A stretch of 64,000 nt of DNA. Source: Xanthomonas sp. DAR 80977 (lineage in GTDB: Bacteria > Pseudomonadota > Gammaproteobacteria > Xanthomonadales > Xanthomonadaceae). The notes under the pieces were generated by a model. The model searched no databases. It was not told the DNA's origin and saw only the letters and a list, made by a program, of their open reading frames with translations. The stretch spans positions 3,913,001 through 3,977,000 of the forward strand of contig NZ_CP162487.1 of the NCBI RefSeq assembly GCF_041240605.1, read 5' to 3'. This document shows positions 19,427-27,628 of the stretch, piece by piece; within the stretch, counting starts at the first letter, position 1, and each line of letters begins with the position of its first letter. Both the position numbers and the translations under genes were made by a program.

Positions 19427-20179
19427 ATGCAATTCAACGACAAGGTGGCCATCGTCACCGGCGGCGGCCGCGACATCGGCCGCGAGGTTTCGCTGAAGCT
19501 GGCCGCGGCCGGCGCCAAGGTGTGCATCAACTACGCCAACGACGCGGCCAGCGCCGAGGCGACGCTGCAGCAGATCCTCGCTGGCGGCGGCCAGGCCATC
19601 GTGCACCGCGCCGATGCCGCCGACGCGCAGGCGGTGGCCGGGCTGGTCGCGGCGACGCAGCAGGCATTCGGCCAGCGCATCGACATCCTGGTCAACGTCG
19701 CCGGCGGCATGGTCGCGCGCAAGCCGCTGGCCGACATCGACGAGGCGTTCTTCCACCAGGTGATGGACCTCAACCTGAAGTCGGTGTACCTGACCACGCA
19801 GGCGGTGGCGCCGCACATGGCCGAAGGCGGCGCGATCGTCAATTTCGCCTCGCTGGCCGGACGCGACGGCGGCGGTCCCGGCGCGGCGATCTACGCCACC
19901 GCCAAGGCCGCGGTGATGACCTTCTCGCGAGCCATGGCCAAGGAACTGGGCCCGCGCGGCATCCGCGTCAACGCACTGTGCTGCGGCATGATCGCCACCC
20001 GCTTCCACGACGACTTCACCAAGCCGGAAGTGCGCGCCTTCGTCGCCAACGCCACCCCGCTGCGCCGCGAAGGCCGCGCCGCCGAAGCCGCGGACGCGGC
20101 GGTGTACCTGGCCTCGGACGCGGCCAGCTTCATCAACGGCGCCAACCTCGACGTCAACGGCGGCGTGTACTTTTCCTGA
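19427..20179 (+). CDS. SDR-family oxidoreductase, probable DEH reductase
   Basis: 250 residues, a classical short-chain dehydrogenase. It shows the nucleotide-binding TGGGRDIG (residues 10-17), NVAGG near 90, a catalytic Ser in NFASLAG, YATAK (Tyr-x3-Lys) near 155 and the C-terminal LDVNGGVY. In alginate catabolism, SDR enzymes reduce DEH to 2-keto-3-deoxygluconate with NAD(P)H, and the position as fourth gene after PL6, PL17 and the transporter fits exactly. It lies 45 bases downstream with its own ribosome-binding region (CAACAAGGACTCATCGCTC). The kinase and aldolase for the next steps are not in the window. Fatty-acid type reductase activity cannot be excluded from sequence alone. Confidence 0.85.
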   Translation: MQFNDKVAIVTGGGRDIGREVSLKLAAAGAKVCINYANDAASAEATLQQILAGGGQAIVHRADAADAQAVAGLVAATQQAFGQRIDILVNVAGGMVARKPLADIDEAFFHQVMDLNLKSVYLTTQAVAPHMAEGGAIVNFASLAGRDGGGPGAAIYATAKAAVMTFSRAMAKELGPRGIRVNALCCGMIATRFHDDFTKPEVRAFVANATPLRREGRAAEAADAAVYLASDAASFINGANLDVNGGVYFS

Positions 20180-20354
20180 TCGCCCAGGGCCTGGGAGCGC
20201 GCCTGGAATGGATCACGCCATGCCTGCGCGCGCACCAGGCGAACGAAGCACCAGCCACCGATTTCGCCAAGCGAGCCAGTGACAAGCGGCCACGTGCATG
20301 CCCAGGCATCGCGTGGCCCATGCCGATCGCACCAGCAGACCCAGGAGCCACACC

Positions 20355-21563
20355 ATGTTCTTGCGATTCCCGCGCTTGCGGCCGTTGTTGTGGAGCGGCG
20401 TGATCGCCGCCGCGCTCGCGCTGTGCCTGGCCGCACCGGCGGCGGCGCAGGCGGCCGAGCGCTGGTTGCCGGCCTGGATCGCCTCGCCCACGCCGGACCG
20501 GCTCGACGGTCCGGCCGGTACCTCGCTGCAGTTCGAGCGGCAGAGCGTGCGCCAGGACATGCGCCTGGGCATCGCCGCGCAGGCGCTGCGCTTTCGCATC
20601 AGCAACGAGCTGGGCACCGCGCCGCTGAAGATCGGCGCGGCCTCGGTGCGCCTGGCCGGCAGCGCGCAGGCGGCGCACGCGGTGCTGTTCGACGGCCGCG
20701 GCGAGATCGTGTTGCCGCCCGGCGGCGTGCTGCTCAGCGATCCGGTGGCGCTGCGCGTCCCGGCCTTGGCCGAGGTCGCGTTGACCCTGTACTTCCCCGA
20801 GGCGGTGCGGCCGGCGGTGCGCCGCACCGCCTTGCGCGTGGCCGATGGCCGGGTCGACGTGCCCGACGCCACCGCGCTGGGCTACCGGCAGAACGTGGTC
20901 TCGGCAGTATATGCGCAGACCGCAGCGACGCCACGGGTGGTGGTGGCGCTGGGCGATTCGATCACCGAGGGCGCCACCGCCGCGCGCGGCCGCCACGGCG
21001 ACTGGCCGGCCTTGCTGGCCAGGCGCCTGGAGCAGGCCTGCCCAGGCCAGGTGGTGGTGCTCAACGCCGGCATCAGCGGCAACAAACTGCTCGACCACGG
21101 CCGCAGCCCCAGCGCGCTCGCGCGCCTGGACCGCGACGTACTGGCGCTGCCCGGCGTCACCGACGTGGTGCTGTTCGAAGGCATCAACGACATCCGCCAC
21201 AGCGGCGCGCCCGGCTTCGTGCCCGGCCGCAACGCCGAGGACATGCGGCTGGGCTACCGGCAGATCGTCGCGCGGCTGCAGCAGCACGGCATCGCCACCA
21301 TCGGCGCGACATTGACCCCGTTCGGCGCATCCGAACGCTACGAACCGGTCTCCGCCGCCACCCGCCGCGCCTTGAACGACTTCATCCGCGACGGCAGCGC
21401 ATTCACCGCGGTGATCGACTTCGACGCGATCCTGCGCGACCCGGCGGATCCCGAAGCGCTGCCGGCCGCCATCACCCGCGACCACCTGCACCCCAACGAC
21501 GCCGGCTACACGCGCATGGCCGCCGCCATCGACCTGGGCATGTTGGGCTGCAAGCCGCGCTGA
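20355..21563 (+). CDS. Secreted SGNH/GDSL hydrolase, possible carbohydrate esterase
   Basis: 402 residues. It has a signal peptide (cleavage near AAAQA-AE), an N-terminal beta-rich region (to about 180) and an SGNH hydrolase domain with block I ALGDSITEG, the Gly-containing NAGISGNK, block III EGINDI and block V TRDHLHPN, so the Ser/Asp/His triad is complete. The two-part arrangement is that of secreted sugar esterases and lipases of the GDSL group. The ATG at 20355 is preceded by CAGGAG. It follows the alginate operon by 175 bases in the same direction. Removal of acetyl groups from bacterial alginate is an attractive but unproven role. Confidence 0.8.
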   Translation: MFLRFPRLRPLLWSGVIAAALALCLAAPAAAQAAERWLPAWIASPTPDRLDGPAGTSLQFERQSVRQDMRLGIAAQALRFRISNELGTAPLKIGAASVRLAGSAQAAHAVLFDGRGEIVLPPGGVLLSDPVALRVPALAEVALTLYFPEAVRPAVRRTALRVADGRVDVPDATALGYRQNVVSAVYAQTAATPRVVVALGDSITEGATAARGRHGDWPALLARRLEQACPGQVVVLNAGISGNKLLDHGRSPSALARLDRDVLALPGVTDVVLFEGINDIRHSGAPGFVPGRNAEDMRLGYRQIVARLQQHGIATIGATLTPFGASERYEPVSAATRRALNDFIRDGSAFTAVIDFDAILRDPADPEALPAAITRDHLHPNDAGYTRMAAAIDLGMLGCKPR

Positions 21564-21763
21564 GGGCCAGGACAACGGCGCCGCGGCCGGCGCACGTCGT
21601 TCCATCCGCGCGCCCAACACTGTGGGAGCGACTTCGGTCGCGACAGGCGTTACCGATAACGCCGGTCACGCCCGGTGACCCGATCGCCCCGGCCAGCGCT
21701 CGCCCAGAACATCGATGCTGATCGAGCGAGCGCCGAAGCCCGTCGATACGATTGGGATAGGCT

Positions 21764-21886
21764 ATGGCCATGCCGATGCACACCGCGTATTGCCCGCTCT
21801 GCCGCGCCGCCGTTGCGCTCGCGCCCATCTCCCTGGGTGGCGGCGCCCGCGCGAACGACACCCACGACCCGCTCGCCGCGCCGTGA
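21764..21886 (+). CDS. Small CPLC-motif peptide coupled to the next gene
   Basis: A 40-residue open frame starting MAMPMHTAYCPLCRAAVALA. Its TGA stop overlaps the GTG start of the following gene (GTGA, 21883-21886), the arrangement used for translational coupling. The CxxC pair could bind a metal if two further ligands are supplied by another subunit. I do not recognise it. The upstream GGATAGG could serve as ribosome-binding site. Confidence 0.45.
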   Translation: MAMPMHTAYCPLCRAAVALAPISLGGGARANDTHDPLAAP

Positions 21887-22185
21887 GTTCCCTTCCCTTC
21901 CGCGTCCTGGACCACGCCGCCCATGCCTGGTTCCTGCTGCAGGCCGGTGACGACCGCTTCCTGGACGTGAACTGCAGCGCGTCCGCATTCGGCTACTCGC
22001 TGTTGCTCCGGCTCGACGCCGACGAATGCGCGCAGGTGCAGCAAGGCGGACGCGCCGCCTGCGACGCGCTGGCCACGCGCATCCGCGACACGGCGTCGCC
22101 GCAGCATCCGCGCGATGTCTCGCGCGACCACGGCGAAGCGGTCCACCGCGCCATCGTCCGCTGGCGCGAAGAGAACGGCGCGTGA
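21883..22185 (+). CDS. Hypothetical cytoplasmic protein, about 100 residues
   Basis: Starts at GTG (VSSLPFRVLDHAAHAW) inside the stop of the preceding small gene. Upstream in-frame codons from 21715 are arginine-rich and look non-coding, so the GTG is chosen. The protein is acidic and soluble with a probable beta-strand start (HAWFLLQAG, RFLDVNCSASAFGYSLLLRL) and a helical C-terminal half. No known motif was recognised. It may act with the 40-residue CPLC peptide encoded just before it. Confidence 0.6.
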   Translation: MSSLPFRVLDHAAHAWFLLQAGDDRFLDVNCSASAFGYSLLLRLDADECAQVQQGGRAACDALATRIRDTASPQHPRDVSRDHGEAVHRAIVRWREENGA

Positions 22186-22260
22186 AACCGCGGTGCCGGC
22201 GCCTGTCGCCACGCCGCGGCGCTGCATTACCATGCGGCTTCCCCTCCCGCGAGCCTGCCC

Positions 22261-22611
22261 ATGCCCGACAGCCTCCACGACCTGCAAGCCGCCCAGCGCG
22301 CGTTCGCCGACGCACGCGACTGGGGCCAGTTCCACACCCCGCGCAACCTGGCCGCGGCGCTGTCGGTCGAGGCGTCGGAACTGCTCGAGCATTTCCAATG
22401 GCTCACCGACGAGCAGAGCCGGCAGCTGTCGGACGACAAGAAGGCCCAGGTCGGCAGCGAAGTGGCCGACGTGCTGCTGTACCTGGTGCAGCTGTGCGAC
22501 AAGCTGGGCATCGACCCGATCGAGGCGGCGCGCGCGAAGATGCAGGTGAACGCGAACAAGTACCCGGTCGAACGCGCCAGGGGGCGCATCACCAAATACA
22601 CCGAGCTGTAG
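22261..22611 (+). CDS. MazG-like nucleotide pyrophosphohydrolase (dCTPase/RS21-C6 type)
   Basis: 116 residues, the usual length of single-domain all-alpha NTP pyrophosphatases. The metal-binding helices read SVEASELLEHFQW (residues 36-48) and EVADVLLYLVQL (about 75-86), the ExxE...ExxD pattern of the MazG/RS21-C6 group. A C-terminal tail with NANKYPVERARGR is characteristic of the dCTP pyrophosphatase-like branch. It hydrolyses non-canonical or excess nucleoside triphosphates to monophosphate and pyrophosphate in the cytoplasm. It stands alone, followed by a hairpin repeat. Confidence 0.88.
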   Translation: MPDSLHDLQAAQRAFADARDWGQFHTPRNLAAALSVEASELLEHFQWLTDEQSRQLSDDKKAQVGSEVADVLLYLVQLCDKLGIDPIEAARAKMQVNANKYPVERARGRITKYTEL

Positions 22612-22642
22612 CAGCGGCTTCCGCCGCGCCGCAAGGCCGGCG

Positions 22643-22710
22643 TTGTAGGAGCGGCTTCAGCCGCGACACGCATCCCGAGGAAAGCCCGTCGCGGTGAAGC
22701 CGCCCCTACA
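22643..22710. repeat. Pair of inverted REP-like hairpin elements
   Basis: TTGTAGGAGCGGCTTCAGCC... at 22643-22670 and an inverted, slightly diverged copy at 22688-22710 form a back-to-back pair. The same element occurs at 25.5, 34.5 and 37.4-38.2 kb. It lies between the MazG gene and the end of the histone-like gene. Confidence 0.8.
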
Positions 22711-22808
22711 AGGGATTGCCGGATCCGCTGCGTTGGCGTCCCGCAACGCTCCGCCAGCTGGAAGCGCCGGCAGGCGCAGAAGAAGCCTCTGCCGAGGCGC
22801 CCGTGGTT

Positions 22809-23471
22809 CTACCCCGCAGCGGTCTTCTTCGCCGCACGCTTGCGCGGCGCGCTCTTCCTGGCCGCCGTCTTCTTCGCCGTGCTCCTCCTGGCCGATGCCT
22901 TCTTCGCGGCGTTTTTCTGGGCTGGCGCCTTTTTCGCCGCACTCTTCCTGGCCGTGGCGGCAGGCGCCCCGGCCTTCTTCGCCCGCGTCCGCGCCGCCTT
23001 CTTGGCCGCCGTCTTGCGCACGGTGGCGCCCTTGGTCTGCGCGGCCTGCTTCGCCGCAGCCGAACGGCTGCTGGCGGTGCGCTTCTTGGCCGCCTTCCTG
23101 GTCTGCGTGGACAAGGCCCTCTTGCCGACGGTCTGAGTAGCGGTCTTGCCCTTGCTGGCCGTCTTCAGCGCCTTCTTGGCGCCACGCGAGCGGGTCGGCG
23201 ACGGCGCGCCAGCCTTGCCGCCCTTCGCTTCCTCCTGCGCCACTTTCTTTTTGGTGGACGTGGACGCGGTCTTGGACGCGCCGGTCCTGACCCCGGCGCG
23301 GCGCGCCTTGGACAGGCCGATGGCGATCGCCTGCTTGGTCGATTTCACCTCGGTCTTGCCAGCGCGTACCCGCTCGATCTCCTCGCGGACGAATTCGCCG
23401 GCCTGGGTGCTGCCGGCCTTGCCCTCACGCTTGGCGCGCGTGGCACGGGCAGTGGTGGATTGCGTTGGCAT
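22809..23471 (-). CDS. Histone H1-like lysine/alanine-rich DNA-associated protein
   Basis: 220 residues, strongly basic. Residues 1-60 form a small ordered part (QAGEFVREEIERVRAG, STKQAIAIGLSKARRAG), a pattern found in the DUF6496 family. The rest is a low-complexity tail of repeated AAKK, ARKS and TAKK motifs resembling the C-terminal tail of eukaryotic histone H1 and of bacterial AlgP/HctB-type proteins. Such proteins bind DNA non-specifically and compact the nucleoid. The ATG at 23471 has a strong ribosome-binding site (GCAGGAGAACGCC). The tail repeats make length variation between strains likely. Confidence 0.8.
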   Translation of the reverse strand: MPTQSTTARATRAKREGKAGSTQAGEFVREEIERVRAGKTEVKSTKQAIAIGLSKARRAGVRTGASKTASTSTKKKVAQEEAKGGKAGAPSPTRSRGAKKALKTASKGKTATQTVGKRALSTQTRKAAKKRTASSRSAAAKQAAQTKGATVRKTAAKKAARTRAKKAGAPAATARKSAAKKAPAQKNAAKKASARRSTAKKTAARKSAPRKRAAKKTAAG

Positions 23472-23877
23472 GGCGTTCTCCTGCGGCCGGCTACAGGCGG
23501 CCGTCGCGGCAGGTGTAGCAATCGGAAGGTAAACAATCGGCATACGTCATGCGAAGCCGATGTCCACCTCGCGCGTTTGCTGGGCCGACGGCGCACGCCG
23601 TCGGCAACAGGCTGCCGCGCTGCTGGGCGAGCGCGGTCGCGCACCGGGATGCGCGGCACCAACGCTCCACCGCCGCTGCTTGCGCACTTGGGGGGGGAGC
23701 AGGAGCGCATGGCATCGGAACGGCGATGCGGACGCACGGTCCGCTCAAAAAAGGTGCATGCAGACGCAACGGCGCTACTTCCTCGCGATCTGTTCGCCTG
23801 GATGCGATCACCACCGCACGTCGACGACGCACCGCCGCGCTTGTCCCCGACTGCCGCAACGGTGCTCGCCGCAGCGG
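23472..23877. other. Intergenic region with a 22-base palindrome
   Basis: About 400 bases without a supported gene. A perfect inverted repeat GCCGACGGCG-CA-CGCCGTCGGC spans 23584-23605. A run of eight G residues occurs near 23691. The promoter of the histone-like gene should be at the left end. Confidence 0.4.
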
Positions 23878-25317
23878 CTATGGCCCGCGCACGCGCCGCG
23901 GCACGCTGGCGCCGGCGTCGACGTCGGCGGACGCATCCGGCGGGGCCGGTTCCCAACCGAACACGCTGCGCCCGCCATAGCGATGCGATTCGCGCCGCTC
24001 TTCGGCGATCAACGCCTCCACCGACGGCCCGCGCGCATGCGGTTCGAGCAGGCGCGCCTGCGCATCCAGCCGGCGGATCGCTTCCAGCTTTTCCTCGCGG
24101 CCCAGCCTGGCCTGCGCCACCGCGGTCTTCAGCACGCCGATGGTGTGGTCGTAGACGCGGGTCGGCACCGGAAACGGATGCCGGTCCTTGCCGCCGTGCG
24201 CCATCGAGAACCGCGCCGGATCGGTGAAGCGGCACGGCGTGCCGTGCAGCACCTCGGCCACCAACGCCAGCGCGCGCACCGTGCGCGCGCCGACGCCCGG
24301 CACCTGCAGCAGTTCGGTGAAATCCTGCGGCCCGCATTCGGCGGCCGCGGCCAGGTTGGCGTGCAGACGGCGGGTCACGATGTCGCTGCCGCGCACGTCG
24401 TGATGGTCGGGCAGCGACAGATGCGGCAAGCCGGCCGGCATGTGCGCCGGCACCGGGTCCGGCGTGGCGGCGAACAGATCGCCGCTGGGCGCGAACAAGG
24501 CGTCCGCTGACCGCGCGTGCGCATCCTGCGCTCCGCGCGCGGCTTGCGCCCTGCGTCCGCCTGCGGCCGCCGTCGCGCGCGACGCGGACGACGGCGCCTG
24601 CGCCGAGGCCGCATCCAATGCGCGGTATTCCTGCGCGATCCGGTCCGGCCCCAGCGCCTGCAGCAGGTCCACCTGCGCCGCGCGCGACGCGGCGGCACGA
24701 TGGTCGGCGAGATTGACGATGCGTCCCTGCCCCGGTCCGTCGATCGCCGCATGCGGCGCATCGACGAAGCTGCTCAGCCCTTCGGACAGCCAGTGATAGC
24801 GGCGCGCCTGCTTGCTGGCGCCGTTCATGCCCTGCTGCACCACCACCCAGCGGCCGTCGTCGCTGACGATGAAACCGTGCAGGTACAGATCGAACCCGTC
24901 CTGCACCGCCGCGCTGTCGACCTTGGCCACCAGCCGGCTGGCGCGCGCCAGGCCGGCGCCGTCGACGCCGGTCAGCTCGCCCACGGCGAGCAGTTCGTCC
25001 GGCGTGGCGCGCGAATGCCGCCCGCGGCCGCCGCAGACATGGATGCCCAGCTCGCCGGACAACGGCGCCAACCCGCGCTTGAGCGCACCGAGCACGCTGG
25101 TGGTGATGCCCGAGGAATGCCAGTCCATGCCCATCACCGCGCCCAGCGACTGGAACCAGAACGGATGCGCCAGGCGCCGCAGCAACTCGTCGCGACCATA
25201 GCTGTGCACGATGGCCTGGCACATCACCGCCCCGAGCCGGGTCATGCGCTCGCCCAGCCAATGCGGCACACGCCCGCCGTGCAGGGGCAGATCGGCGCTG
25301 CCGGAACGTCGGCTCAT
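23878..25317 (-). CDS. DUF763 family protein
   Basis: 479 residues. It begins MSRRSGSADLPLHGGRVPHW and contains the DUF763 hallmarks HPFWFQSLGAVMGMDWHSSG, HVCGGRGRHSR and YHWLSEGLSSFVDAPHAAI. A helix-hairpin-helix-like segment (LQVPGVGARTVRALALVAEV) near residue 345 suggests DNA contact. The family is found in bacteria and archaea and has no settled biochemical role; a nuclease or DNA-associated function is often supposed. The region 215-290 is low-complexity Ala/Arg. A good GGAG site precedes the ATG at 25317. Confidence 0.85.
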   Translation of the reverse strand: MSRRSGSADLPLHGGRVPHWLGERMTRLGAVMCQAIVHSYGRDELLRRLAHPFWFQSLGAVMGMDWHSSGITTSVLGALKRGLAPLSGELGIHVCGGRGRHSRATPDELLAVGELTGVDGAGLARASRLVAKVDSAAVQDGFDLYLHGFIVSDDGRWVVVQQGMNGASKQARRYHWLSEGLSSFVDAPHAAIDGPGQGRIVNLADHRAAASRAAQVDLLQALGPDRIAQEYRALDAASAQAPSSASRATAAAGGRRAQAARGAQDAHARSADALFAPSGDLFAATPDPVPAHMPAGLPHLSLPDHHDVRGSDIVTRRLHANLAAAAECGPQDFTELLQVPGVGARTVRALALVAEVLHGTPCRFTDPARFSMAHGGKDRHPFPVPTRVYDHTIGVLKTAVAQARLGREEKLEAIRRLDAQARLLEPHARGPSVEALIAEERRESHRYGGRSVFGWEPAPPDASADVDAGASVPRRVRGP

Positions 25318-25725
25318 GCGTGGGGCTCCGGAAAAAACGGACCGCCAGCGTAGCCAGGCCGCGTCTCATCGCGTGACGCGGCGGCCATGGCGTGACTGAG
25401 CGATTCAGCGAGCGAGCCCGCGATGTGCACCACCGTGCAGTCGGGGCTGAAGCCCCTCCCACAGTGCACCCGGCCAGCTCGCCGCAAGCCCCCTGTAGGA
25501 GCGGCTTCAGCCGCGACGAACGAAGCGGTGATGCCCACAGGCTTCAGACAAAAGTCCGGGCTGAGGCACCTCTCACAGTGCACCCAGACAGCTCGCCGCA
25601 AGCCCCTGTAGGAGCGGTTTCAACCGCGACGAACGAAGCGGTGGGCCTATCGGTTTCGGACAGAGCTGACGCCAAAGACCGTTCCTAAATGCCCACAGCG
25701 CAGCAAGAAGCGAATGCAGCCCCGC
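25318..25725. repeat. Two tandem composite hairpin units (REP-like)
   Basis: Between the DUF763 and TetR genes, two units (about 25439-25532 and 25554-25643) each consist of CGGGGCTGAAGCCCCTCCCA or a diverged form, a linker reading CAGTGCACCC...AGCTCGCCGCAAGCCCC, and TGTAGGAGCGGTTTCAACCG or a close variant with GACGAACGAAGCGGTG. They are the same composite unit as in the 37.4-38.2 kb array. No gene is supported here. Confidence 0.8.
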
Positions 25726-26373
25726 TCAACCAGCTTCAGCCGCGCCACGCTTCCGCTTCGGCGCCGCCACCGACTCCCCCCCACCCGCGCGCACCGTCGC
25801 CAGCGTCATCGCGATCAACCCGCCGATCAGGCGCCGCAGGTCGGCTTCGTTGTCGGCCGACGCCTTCAGGCTGGTGGTGGCCAGGCGCAGGATGTAGGCG
25901 ATGTCGGCCGCGGACATCGCCGCAGGCGCGCGCACGTCCGGCTGCAGCGCGGCCACCAGTTGCGCCTCCAGTTGCGCGTACAGGTCGGCCAGCGCTTCGG
26001 GCGCGTAGTCGCCGCACTTGGCCAACAGTTCGGTGGCGTTCTCGGAGCCGATCACCGCCGCCACCGGCTCCAGCACCCAGATGTCGAACAGGTGCCGCAA
26101 CCGCGTCTCCAGGTCCTGCCCCGGGCGCAGCCGCACGCCGGATTCGGCCAGGCACTGGTCGCGCTGGCGCCGCACCATCGCCGCGAAGATCGCGTCCTTG
26201 TTGGGGAACGACGCGTACAGCGACGGCCGCGACATCTGCGCCGCCTCGGCAATGTCGCCGATGCTGACCTTGCGGTAGCCGTGCCGCAGGAACAGTTGGA
26301 AGGCCGCATCCATGATCCGCGTGTCCTTGGCCGGCAAGGCGGCGGGGGAAGGCGGAGACTTTACACTTGACAT
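25726..26373 (-). CDS. TetR-family transcriptional repressor
   Basis: 215 residues. The N-terminal helix-turn-helix (about 18-65) reads RIMDAAFQLFLRHGYRKVSI, then GDIAEAAQMSRPSLYASFPN and KDAIFAAMVRR, a standard TetR pattern. The rest is an all-helical ligand and dimer domain. It is divergent from the alcohol dehydrogenase gene, and an inverted repeat covers its own start codon, so auto-repression and control of the dehydrogenase are likely. No ribosome-binding site precedes the ATG; the transcript may be leaderless. The ligand is unknown and could be an aldehyde or phenolic compound. Confidence 0.9.
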   Translation of the reverse strand: MSSVKSPPSPAALPAKDTRIMDAAFQLFLRHGYRKVSIGDIAEAAQMSRPSLYASFPNKDAIFAAMVRRQRDQCLAESGVRLRPGQDLETRLRHLFDIWVLEPVAAVIGSENATELLAKCGDYAPEALADLYAQLEAQLVAALQPDVRAPAAMSAADIAYILRLATTSLKASADNEADLRRLIGGLIAMTLATVRAGGGESVAAPKRKRGAAEAG

Positions 26374-26417
26374 AATTTGTAAAATTGTCACTCTTGCATT
26401 TCCAACCAAAGTGTAAA
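26360..26417. promoter_or_regulatory. Inverted repeats between TetR and alcohol dehydrogenase genes
   Basis: TTTACACTT (26360-26368) and AAGTGTAAA (26409-26417) are a perfect 9-bp inverted pair 40 bases apart. Between them lies TGACA-N13-TGTCA (26368-26390), overlapping the TetR start codon. The AT-rich block differs sharply from the GC-rich flanks. These are probable operators for the TetR protein acting on both promoters. Confidence 0.6.
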
Positions 26418-26431
26418 GCACCGGAGTCCCC

Positions 26432-27499
26432 ATGAACGCCATCGCCGCATCGGCCCAACCCCGCCCGACCCGCGCCTACGCCGCCCTGGAGAAAGGCGGC
26501 GCCATGGTGCCCTGGCAGTTCGAACGCCGCGCGGTGCGCGAATGCGACGTGGCGGTGAAGGTGCTGTATTCCGGGGTGTGCCACTCCGACATCCATTCGT
26601 TACGCCACTGGGGCAACGAATTCCCGCTGGTGCCCGGCCACGAGATCGTCGGCGAAGTGGTGGAGGTAGGGGCGGCGGTCCACGACTTCGCCGTCGGCCA
26701 GCGGGTCATGATCGGCACCATCGTCGATTCCTGCCGCGTGTGCGAACCGTGCCGCGCGCAGATGGAGGTGTACTGCCGCGATTTCCCGACCACCACCTTC
26801 GACGGCCTCGATCGCATCGACGGCAGCCGCACCCGCGGCGGCTATTCGGAGTTCTACGTGGCCGACGCGCATTTCGTCTATCCGCTGCCCGACGGCCTGG
26901 ATCCGGCCGCGGCGGCGCCGCTGCTGTGCGCCGGCGTCACCACGTATTCGCCGCTGCGGCATTGGAATGTGGGCCCGGACAGCACCGTGGGCATCGTCGG
27001 CATCGGCGGCCTGGGCCACCTGGCGGTGAAGTTCGCCCGCGCGCTCGGCGCGCATGTGGTGGCCTTCACCACCTCGCCGAAGAAGGCCGCCGAAGCGCAG
27101 CGCCTGGGCGCGCACGAGGTGGTGCTGTCCACCGACCCCGCACAGATGCAGGCGCAGGCCTTCCGTTTCGACTTCATCCTGGACACGGTCTCGCAGGCCT
27201 ACCCGCTGGACCCGATGCTGCAGGCGCTGAAACTCGACGGCACCCTGTGCTCGCTGGGCCTGCCGGACACGCTGGACTTCACGCCGATGCTGCTGGCGAT
27301 GGGCCGCCGCCGCATCGCCAGCTCCGGTTCCGGCGGCACCGCCGACACCCACGAGATGCTCGCGTTCTGCCAGCGGTACGGCATCGTCGCCGACGTGGAG
27401 GTGATCGCGATGGAGCAGATCAACGAGGCCTTCGCACGCCTGGAGAAAGGCGACGTGCACTACCGCTTCGTGATCGACATGGCGCGCTCGGCGCTGTAG
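26432..27499 (+). CDS. NAD(P)-dependent zinc alcohol dehydrogenase (cinnamyl-alcohol dehydrogenase/YahK type)
   Basis: 355 residues, full length for the CAD-like branch of medium-chain dehydrogenases. The catalytic zinc site is GVCHSDIH with GHEIVGEVVEVG; the structural zinc cysteines lie in DSCRVCEPCRAQMEVYC. The Rossmann motif GIGGLGHLAVKFARALG is near residue 190. Members reduce aldehydes with NADPH in the cytoplasm. Regulation by the divergent TetR is suggested by the shared operators. Its last 486 bases are repeated nearly exactly at 30627-31112. Confidence 0.92.
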   Translation: MNAIAASAQPRPTRAYAALEKGGAMVPWQFERRAVRECDVAVKVLYSGVCHSDIHSLRHWGNEFPLVPGHEIVGEVVEVGAAVHDFAVGQRVMIGTIVDSCRVCEPCRAQMEVYCRDFPTTTFDGLDRIDGSRTRGGYSEFYVADAHFVYPLPDGLDPAAAAPLLCAGVTTYSPLRHWNVGPDSTVGIVGIGGLGHLAVKFARALGAHVVAFTTSPKKAAEAQRLGAHEVVLSTDPAQMQAQAFRFDFILDTVSQAYPLDPMLQALKLDGTLCSLGLPDTLDFTPMLLAMGRRRIASSGSGGTADTHEMLAFCQRYGIVADVEVIAMEQINEAFARLEKGDVHYRFVIDMARSAL

Positions 27500-27628
27500 C
27501 CGGGGTTTGAAAAATCCGGCGCGTTCCAGCCGCCACTCCCTCGTGACATGCATTGCATTCGCCCCTGCCTCGCTCGAGAAGTTAAGCTGGCAGCGACCAG
27601 GCAAAGCGCGCAATGACCCGCCACCACA

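Noticed and set aside
25392-25688. Frames of 62-98 codons on both strands between the DUF763 and TetR genes.
   Set aside because: They are made of repeat translations such as CRSGFSRDE, a common artefact of this hairpin family.
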